Source: Hybos culiciformis
Taxonomy: Eukaryota > Arthropoda > Insecta > Diptera > Hybotidae
Assembly: GCA_964007475.1 (NCBI GenBank)
Contig: OZ023273.1
Location: 84,517,712 to 84,581,711, forward strand
Length of the DNA stretch: 64,000 nt
Direction of reading: 5' to 3'
Shown here: positions 22,298-32,700 of the stretch, one piece after another
Numbering within the stretch: position 1 is the first letter of the stretch
Layout of the letters: each line of letters begins with the position of its first letter
Made by a program: the position numbers and the translations under genes
Notes under the pieces: generated by a model
What the model was told of the DNA's origin: nothing
Database searches by the model: none
The model's input: only the letters and a program-made list of their open reading frames with translations

Positions 22298-22604
22298 TTA
22301 TTAACTAATTCAATCGGAAACTATTGCTTCGATTTCTCAGAGCCCATCTGATAATATCTGCTAAGCTAAGAAAAATTTGTGAATATTACTGCCCTTCGTT
22401 ATTAAAACATGAAGATCATGACGGCTGTAGCTCGGTGTTCTTCTTAATGATTCTTTTTACATAGTACCTACTTTTCCCTCGACAAAAATAACTTAATAAT
22501 ATGAGAATAAATTTTTATTATTACTTGTTACTTTGAAAATATTCATCAAAAATCAACGTGATTTTTCTAATTTCTATAACAATCGGTTATTAAGTTTTAT
22601 TCTA

Positions 22605-22690
22605 GGGGGGGTACATTTTTAATTTTTAACACGTACTTCGTATCACACCATCAATAGCCTTTCTTTAATACTAATTAATTATTCTATGGA
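22605..22690. repeat. Direct repeat, right copy
   Basis: This is the counterpart of 20515-20597: GGGGGGGTACATTTTTAATT, then CACACCATCAATAGCCTTTC and CTATGG. The match covers about 80 bases with scattered differences. Confidence 0.6.
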
Positions 22691-23020
22691 TGCAGCCCCC
22701 AAAAATTGAAAATTTCGCAACGACTAAAAATATGGTCGCCTGTTCCGCTCACTAAAAAAAAACCAAAAAATTTAATCAGTCTTGCTGTTGCCTGAAAATT
22801 TTTATGTTTTTGACAGTAACAAAATATTTTTATCCTAAATATTTTTATTCAACGAAAAAAAGTTCTGTAGTACCACAATAATAAGTTTTTTGATCGAACT
22901 AATAGGTGAAAGTAAAATACCTCTGTTACTGAATTAGTGAACTTAGATAGATAGTGCTAGAGTAGAGGTAGTTTAGGTAATCTATTCGAATATTTTTTTA
23001 GAACAAACTACTTAAAGTGC

Positions 23021-23597
23021 TGTCTCCACTTCAGTGTGAAACGTGTTTTACACAGGAAAGTAGTTTCGTTCTTCGTTTAAAGTAGTTTTGTCCATATAAA
23101 AATTTGAAGTTGTTTGTAATAAGTTTTGCCCAAAACTACTAAAATTTAGGGGTGCCAACCATACAAATTCACAATTTTTTAAGAAATTTTCACTCAATAT
23201 GGCACACTTTTTGTTGGATGAATCAAAAATTGGAAAAAAATCAACCGGTTGTCAAAAATATGTAAATAAAAATATTTAAAAGCAAAATATAATTTATTAT
23301 TTGAAAGCAAAATATAATTAAAATATTTGAAAAATTTGAAATATTTTATGAGTACCTAATAATTTTTTGTGACTATTCATTTTAATTTTTATTTTTTTTT
23401 ATTTAAAAATTATGAATTGGAAAAAATTATTTTAAATTAAATGTTTTGTTATTAAAATATTATTTTGTTTACTTCAATATTAAAAGTTTACAAATAATTT
23501 TTTTTTTTTGTCATGTCAAAGTAAACATAGAATTTGTAGTGTATACGCTTGTAGTTTTAAACAAGTTTAACACTACTTTGAACCTGAAGTGGAGACA
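23021..23597. mobile_element. TIR element upstream of zinc-finger gene 2
   Basis: TGTCTCCACTTCAG at the left end is the exact complement of CTGAAGTGGAGACA at the right end (23584-23597). Inner sequences AAGTAGTTT and ACTACTTTGAA also face each other. There is no coding content. The target duplication is not evident, so the superfamily is open. Confidence 0.6.
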
Positions 23598-23783
23598 AGA
23601 TATAACTCAATATTAAATTGTTTTTGTTGTTTTTGATTTGGAAATTTTCTTATTTTCAGGTCAGGCCAAAATTTTGTAAACAGTAATAATAATACTACCA
23701 ATTTGTGAATGTGACGTGAAGTCAGACTAATGTAGCATCTTAGATCATTAAGAAATTAAAATCACAGACAAATAATAAACGAA

Positions 23784-26700
23784 ATGAAGCTAGAGAAAAA
23801 TAATATATCTGAACCCGAAAAATCATTATTACAAAATGAAGTAAGTACTGGCTGACATACAAAATAATAAAAAAATAATAATTCATACCTACGAATATTG
23901 AAAATCCTCATAGCAAGCATGTAGTTGCTTTTATTTTGCTTTTCTTAAAAATGTCGCTATATTTATCTGTAACAAAATAAGGTTAGTCAAATTAAACAAT
24001 TCAAGGCTATTCTGGTCTCCTACGACCTGTTAGAAAAGAAACATTACAAAAGAAATGAAAGATAATAAAAATGTAGAATTACATGTAGAATTAATCCCCA
24101 AAACACTTTTAACACTTTAACCCATCTACATATTATTTATCCCCGTTCATCGAATTTCGAAATATTAGGTACACTAATTTGTAACTAAGAATATATAACA
24201 AAATTCTATTAATTATTTCACGTAGAAAAACATTGACTGAAAATTTTCTAATAAAAACAACAGCAATACACTAATTGTTGTGTAAAAAATAATATTGAGT
24301 TAATTTTAAAAGAAACTGCACAAACATAACGACCGTCTTACCGTATTGTTCAATCTAATTAATATTTTTACTCGATATTTTTTATTATATTAATCAAAAC
24401 TTACTTAACACTTTAATCCTTTTGTGAAATGCTAAGTAAGTGCAAAAAACGTAGATTGATAAAATACATAAAACTTATGGTTCAAATTTGAAATAATAAT
24501 TTAGTCATTTACATTAATTTTTTTTTTTACGTGGTGGCCATACAAATTTTAGTGCATTTTGAATAATGAATCTATAATACCCGCTCAACTAGTGCTACAC
24601 TTTTTTATGGTCAATGCATAAAAAGCAAAGAATATACCCGTCCCTTGATTTACGTGGTACTTGATTTACGCGGTTTCGCTTTAACGCGTTTTAAAAAAAT
24701 TTCCGCATTAACATAAGTCGGATAAATACAGAAAAAATGAGTTCTAAAAAATTCGCGAAGCAATACCTCTGCTTCCTAAAAAAAAATTAAAAAAAATTAA
24801 AATATACAAGGTAGTCAAAATTTTAAGAAATATAGTACTAGAATCTAATATAAGTAGAGCGTTTTTTTAAAATATATTTTTTTTTTTTTAGTTTTTTTAT
24901 GAAATTCCATATGAAACTGAAATACTAAAAGGATTTGATAGTTTTTTAAAGCTGTTAAGAGTATTTCGAGTTTGTGTAACTGCGAATCACTATAAGCATC
25001 TAATAACTAATATTACCGATTTATGGGAATTGGTGAAGAAGTCATTTCTATGTATTGAAAAGAAATTTGAAATTGAAATGAAAAAGATTGAAAACCATAA
25101 AAAGAAAACATATGCAACAAGAAACAAATTAACCAGATCTCAAATGCAATTGAATAAATTTTATAAATTTGTTAAGTTTTTGAAAAAGGATAAAAAACTC
25201 CTAAATTACAAAATTGAAAAATATTTGAAGGTAATTTGATATCTTAGTTGATTTTCGTAGAATAGATACATTATTTAATACAACTCAATGACTTACTATC
25301 AATTTTTCTTAAGGACAATCATATTTTAAATACTCATAAACAAAACTTGGAAACAGAAGTTAAAATTGAGAATATAAAACAAGAGGATAATATCTCTCAG
25401 CTAGGTTTCATTTCTATTGAAAATAATAATGATAATCATCAAGAAAAAGAGTGCCTCGATTCTGAAACAGAAAATTGTTTTTCAAATTTAAATTGTGATG
25501 ATGATAACGTAAAGTTAGATCCTGATAGTGAAAGTGAAGGCAATGAATTTGTTGAGGAAATAACTTTGGAACCTGAAATTTCCAAATTTAAAAACAATTA
25601 CACGAAATTAAGTACTGGAGAATTTGAGTGTAATTTTTGTGATAAAAAGTTACCAAATTTTTCAGGATTCCTTCGACATTCTGTTTCTCACGAAGAGCAA
25701 ACTCAACTTTGTGAGAATTGTGGAACATATTTTGAAACCCACAGAAAATGTCTAGTACATTTATTTCAATGCAAAAAAAAAAAGGTAAATGATCTATTGA
25801 TGTTAAATGAGAGAAATCGAAAAAACGATAAAAGAGATATAGCAACGTTTCCGTGTCCACTAAATAAATGTCCAAAGCGATTTTTAGACAAAAATCTTCG
25901 TTATTATGAACATCGTGATTTCCATCAAAAAATAAAACCGTAAGTAGTTCGTTTTTTTTTTTAAAGTACGTATAATAATCAAGTAATTCTAGCAAAATAT
26001 TTTTCAAACAACCATTATTTTCTATTTTTAAATTTTTTTTTCTATTTTTCAAATGAATTAAAATGAATGAAACAAAGTATGAGGAGCAGAATTTTGACCG
26101 AATGAATTTTGACCACAAAAAAAATTTGTACGGGCAAAAAAAGTCTTTTCTCCACGCGGTCAAAATTCAAGGAGCCCAAAATAAACATATTTATAACAAA
26201 ATAGCGTCTAAGTATAATTATAGTGCAAGCAGCAATTTTATAATTTTTTTATCATTTTCACAACATTTATGAATTTTTTAAAAGTTAGTTGTATTTTACA
26301 AAATGGTTTTCTGTTTTATTTTAATACCTTCCACTATAGCATCTGTAATGCTGCACAAAATTTTAAAAATATGAGGTTTACGAAAAAATTGATTTTTTTA
26401 AGAGGACTTGGTACCAGTTTGGATTTTTTGTTCCAAAATTTGATTGAAGAGCTGTTTTAGATTATTTTAAAGTTTAATTTAAAAAAAACATTTCATTCAC
26501 AACCTCCGAACTGTTTGATACTTTAAAAGGGTATAAGACTTTTTAGAATCGGTTTAAAACGGCTCTACAATCAAATTTTGGGACAAAAAATCCAAACTGG
26601 TACCAAGTCCTCTTAAGAGGACTTGGTACCAGTTCGAATTTTTTGTCCCAAATTTTTTTTGAAAAGCAGTTTTAGATTATTTTAAAGTTGAATTTAGAAA

Positions 26701-29700
26701 ATACATTTCATTCACAACCTCCGAACTGTTTGATACTTTAAAAGGGTATAAGACTTTTTAGAAGCGGTTAAGGCTAAGTGCTCGAAATCTCTTCAAAACC
26801 ATTGTTATGTGTCACAACATGGTTTTGGAGAGATTTCGAGCACTTAGCCTTAACCGATTCTAAAAAGTTTTATGTCATTTTAAACTATGAAACATTCCTG
26901 AGGTTGTGAATGAAATGTTTTTTTTTAAATTAAACTTTAAAATACTTTAAAACGGCTCCAGTTCGAATTTTTTGTCCCAAATTTTTTTTGAAAAGCAGTT
27001 TTAGATTATTTTAAAGTTGAATTTAGAAAATACATTTCATTCACAACCTCCGAACTGTTTGATACTTTAAAAGGGTATAAGACTTTTTAGAAGCGGTTAA
27101 GGCTAAGTGCTCGAAATCTCTTCAAAACCATTGTTATGTGTCACAAAATGGTTTTGAAGAGATTTCGAGCACTTAGCCTTAACCGATTCTAAAAAGTTTT
27201 ATGTCATTTTAAACTATGAAACATTCCTGAGGTTGTGAATGAAATGTTTTTTTTAAATTAAACTTTAAAATAATCTAAAACGGCTCTACAATCAAATTTT
27301 GGGACAAAAAATCCAAACTGGTACCAAGTCCTCTTAATATAAAAGATGAAAAACACATTATAACGTCTGCCAAACGCACCCTAAAGAGCCGTGAATTTTC
27401 TTGATTTCTGGATTTGTATTCGAACGTATTATTAAAATAAGCCCAACATCTTTTTTCGGTTCCTTGTTTCCAAGATACCAAGCATTAAAAACGTATACCT
27501 GCAGTAGTGTAATTCATTTATGTATTATTGCGGTTTCAAAACGCAATGATCTATATATATAAGTCACTTCGGTTTCAAAACGCTGTGATCCATATATAAA
27601 TTATTGCTGTCTCAAATCGTATTAATCTATGTATATGGTTAGTTCCACGGAAACTGGCCGATTCGATGTTACCACACTTTTTTTGGACAAACATTATAAA
27701 TATTAATTATTTTTATCATAATAATACATTAATACATTATATTAATTTATAACAAATAAAAATATGTAAATACTTTCATTAGCAAAAGTTTCAGCGTAAA
27801 CACTGCATTTGTCATTACCATGTCTGTTACAAAGTAATGGGTTCGTATTCAAAACTAAAATTCATTATTTTACTGTTCAATAAATACTTCACAAATTTTA
27901 TGAACAAAAAAAAAATATCTGAAAGGCTCTCTAAAATTTAAAAAAAAGGTGAGAAAATACAGTAATAATTGGTTTTTTCTATTATTTTATGATTGTTACC
28001 GTGTCAGTAAGTATTTCAAACTTCTTAGAATTATGTTCAAAAAATTACAAATATAATTTTAAATCGCAATCTCAGTTGATTAAGTATATAAATTTCCACT
28101 TGATATTGTTAGTTGTGATATTTAAATCGAATAAAATAAAAGGGTTGTGAACATTTATCTAAAAATTTTGTAAAAATCATTGTCATTACCATGGTAAGTG
28201 TTTTTTTAATTGAAATAATAAAAAACATGTTTTAATCAATTTGATTTAGATCAAATTGTTTTTTTTTTTATAATTCGATTGATTTAAAATTTTAATTATT
28301 AAGATTATTTTCCAATAAATTGAGGAAAAACAGTTTTTTGTCATTACCGTGGTGCTTCGTGTGATTACCCGTGGAATGACTTGATCGGTATAAATTCTAT
28401 AAAAGATATAAAAATACGAGTTGAGTTCCCTTATTGAGAACAAGTACGAAATTATCTGAAGCATCTGACGAGTACTGATTTAAGCCTCAAAAATATTTTT
28501 TTTTAATTTATATTTTTTATTAACTTTTCCGCCATACCCATAGGGGAGAGGCTTGCATGTTGCCACCACTGATGTATTTTAACATTCTAGCAGTCTTACA
28601 TAGGGTTTAGAACGAGCCTAGGCTCGAGCTCGAGGCTCTATAATTTTGGGTCATTTTCGGGGGCTCGAAGCTCGATTCAAATCTCAGCGAGCTTACATAT
28701 ATAAACTTATTCCGTTTTTGAATTAATTTGTTTATTTTTTATAACTTAGAAGGCGTTGAATTTTAATTTTACTACGGAAAAAAATTGCAGTTTCTGTGAC
28801 ATATTTTTGTTATTATAATTTATAATAAATTGATTATTGAGAAAAAAAGTAATTTGAATTAAATTCGTCAATTAAAATTTATAAAAAATAAATTAATAAT
28901 TATCTTTAAAATATTTGGTTATTTATTTTATATATTTATTTTAAATTTAAAGCTAGCTCGAAAGCTCGAAAAAATAGCGAGCTCGAGGTCGAGCTTATTC
29001 GAGCTTGAAAAAATCGAGCTTTCCTGTACCCTAGTCTTACAACCTAAACTCCAAGTGACATCGACGTGAAAAGAAGAGTTATCACTTTACATCTACTTCT
29101 GGAGCGGACAGACGCAATAGCACAGTGTTTACTGAGCAAAGTGTGAATTATTATTTTCAAAAATTTTAAAAATTAAAAATTGTGTTTTTGTGCTGTGCTC
29201 GTAAAGTGAACTTTTTTATTAGCAATTCAAGATAAATATTTGGGTTGTGTTGTTTTTTCATTCAATTAACATATTCCAAAAAGAATTAAAAATATATTGT
29301 GAATTGGAAATTTTTTTAAATGGATTATACAAAATTGCGTCGGAATGCAGGTTGCCACCTTTATTGGCTTGCAGGTTGCCACCTTGATGAAAGTGCTGAT
29401 GACTGTATGATTTGTTTGAACAAAATGCCGGAAGTAGACACAACTCACGAATGCAAACGAGCCGTGCACGCGAAATGTGTTTCAGTGTTTAAACTTGCCC
29501 GAATTCTAATTCTGATTAAGATTTGGAATGATTCCATACCATATTACAATTTTATTTTTTATGTCAATTTTCAGTCATTTCTTTATGTTTACAACACTGA
29601 TGCCCAAGCCTATGCTCGCGAGCAAAATTTTTTTTTTTTATACTCAAATGCATAGGAATAAAAAAATCTGTAATCATTTTCAATGAAAAAAAAAAATCGT

Positions 29701-32700
29701 ATACTCGCATATAAAATCGTATACTCATTTCATTATTTCGTATGCTCACTTTGATTCACAAAAAAAAAAAAAAATTTTTTTTTTCCTTTTTATTTCTAGT
29801 CTTTTTAAATACACTGTTAAAAATATAAAATTTATATTTCTTACTCTTTTAGACTGGAAGGTCTTTTATACAATTTTATTTTAATTTTTTAAAATCCCGC
29901 AGGAATCACTTTTTATATAAAATATTATTAGAGTACGATTTAAATCAATTGACCGTTGAGTTTTTATGAAAGGGTCAAATTTGAATAAATTTTTAAATCA
30001 AGCTTTTTTCTTCAATCATTTCTCCTTAATTTTATATCTCTTTCCCTTTCTGGCTCATACAAATTTCTGTATTAAGTAAAACAAAAATCTGACAGAAAAA
30101 TCTTTTGTTTTAAATAGAAAAGGAAAGCTTTTAAAAAAAATTTCTCAGTTGATGTGAATCGTAATATATCAGCTTAAGAAGCATTTTTGAAATTTTTTTG
30201 GATTGAATTAAAACTGAAAAATAAAACGTAATTTTATTCAAAAAACATACAACACACAATTTAGTTTTCTTAATTATGTCTTTAGAAATAATTTTTTTAC
30301 AGTGAATGTTTTTTAAATAAAAATTGGGTTGGTGTGATATGAAAAAAACCTTAGTATTTTCTATATGCTCTAAATTAGTTCTAATTTGGGCTTCGCTGGT
30401 TTACAACCACTGCAAGTGAAATTCAATAAATTTGAATAAATTTCTAATTTCATTTTTCAGTTTCAGTTTTTCAACATTTTCAGGAATTTGCCAAAGGGTG
30501 GCAACCTGCAAGCCCAAATTTCAAGAGTTCGATTTTAGATATTTATGAAAATTGGCTATATAAATTTTATTTTTTGAGATTTCAAATGATTTCTAGGCCA
30601 GGATTGTAGCTTTTTACTTCCTCTTTCCAACGTATATACTATATATACAATACGTTCATTTTTTGACGAGTTATGATAAAAAAAGCTATCTCCCCTATAT
30701 ATTAAAAAATTAACATTATGCAAAATGACATTTATCCGAGCGTAAACTCCTAAAAAAATGTTCTCATCCCTGCTTATTTTTATTCAATTCAATGAATTTT
30801 CAGAGAAAAAATATCCAATTTATAATGCTCTCGTCTCAACACAACTTTCTTAAGAGTTTTGAATGAAGTGTCTTATGTTTTTGTTCAATGTTGTTAATTA
30901 CATTAAACAAACAACCATATTGACGGCACTGTGGTTATTCAATTCTAATCAGTTTAGTTTTTGATTCCATTACGTTAGAAAATAATTTTAATGAAATTAT
31001 TCCACCGGGTGATGGAATTTCTTGTTCAATTTCAAGCACCCAAGAATATAGTGGTATTGAATCAATGTCTTCAAGAAGCCACGGAAGATTATCAAGATTA
31101 TCAACGTTTCACTCTCTACGTGAAAGTGATTATGAATTTATAGAATTCGAAATAGTTGCCGGTTATCGTATTAATTCAAAATTGTTGTATGCCGAACGGC
31201 AGTTTTATGGGCTCAATACTAAAAGTCCCCTGGGAGATTCATATTTGTGTACTCATAATAAATGTAGAGCTCGAGTATACATTGTTACTGGCGGCCGGTG
31301 TATTCGATTAATCAACTCCAATAAGCATGAGCATGATGTTAAGGCAGACGAATATAATAAATTATCGTGCCTGAACGAAATGAAACGTCGTTGTTCGGAG
31401 TTGAAACATTTGTTTACAGGCCATCGGGTTACTGTGCGTAAAATATTTAATGCTGTTATGCAAGAGTGAGTAAAATTTATTCAAAAGTGAAGTAATTCAA
31501 AAACCAACAGCACTTAAAAAAATATTTTTAATAGGAATCCTGGGGTTTCACTGAATTTTTTCAAATATGAGCGAACACTTCAATCCATTCGAAATGGTGC
31601 GTTGCCAAAAAATGGAACTACCTGTCCACAAATATCATCTGCATTCCAAAGTGAAAATGTAATGGATTCTATAGGACGATCACAACATGTTAGCAAATCT
31701 CCTCTTTTCAACGGAATAGTGGAATAAAATCATTCAAAACACATTATGGATTTGATAGAGAAACATATTGATCCTGATTGTCATCGATATCTTCGCGATG
31801 GAACGTCTGTCAGTCCATTCAAACAGTTGCTGATATTTTATGCAAATAACATTGAAAAAGTGAGTATTCTTCAGTTTTTCGATTTTATCATTGATTAAGT
31901 ACGAATCAGATGTGTTATTTTTATACATTTTTCAACCCTTTTTTTATATTTTTATTTGAGTCAGTAAAAATAAATACTGTTGATACATAGATAATTACCA
32001 GCATTTTATTTTCTTACTAACACCTTTAAATAAAAATAAAAAAAGGGTTAAAAAATGTTTTATAGAAATAACTCGTCTGATAATATTCGTAGTCAATCGT
32101 AATGTAATTTCATTAAATAGGCTTATCCGTTCTAATTTGTGTTGATGTCACTGAAAATAGAACATTGTTGTCGAAACGTTTTGAGATTTATCGAGGAGAA
32201 TGTTTTTTGCTTGTTCCATCAAAATTCACAGCAGATTACGAAATGGCAATGCGAAGTGCATTACTGAAAGAATATCATCAAGCTAAATTTGTTACGTGCT
32301 GTATTCACTTTCGTCAAGCTGTAAAGCGAAATGCTTTAAAGGTGACCCAATTCGTCAATTTGATTCGAACGAAAGAAAATGCACAAAATGTTGACTATTC
32401 TTCCTAATATTGCTGAAGATATACAAATGTTTTTAGGAAAATTTTTAACATCGAGTACAACTTGTCTTTTTATAACCCCAAAAAAGATTTATGCGATCAT
32501 TGTACCAAATATAAAAATATTGCTAACCAAATGAAACGGAAAAAAATGCATACAATAAACACAATCAGTTCAACGAGAAGGCTAAGATCCGTCGTCAGAT
32601 GGATCGTAAATGTATCGATCCAACTGTTGCAATCGTTTCTTACTGTTGCAATCGTTTCCACTTTGCCTTGTGCAAACATCGGTAATATTTACTACAAACG

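Noticed and set aside
29385..29490. RING-finger-like reading of the Cys/His fragment
   Set aside because: The C-x2-C, C, HxxC spacing lacks the full eight ligands of a RING. It fits a transposase-associated zinc segment better, and even that is weak.
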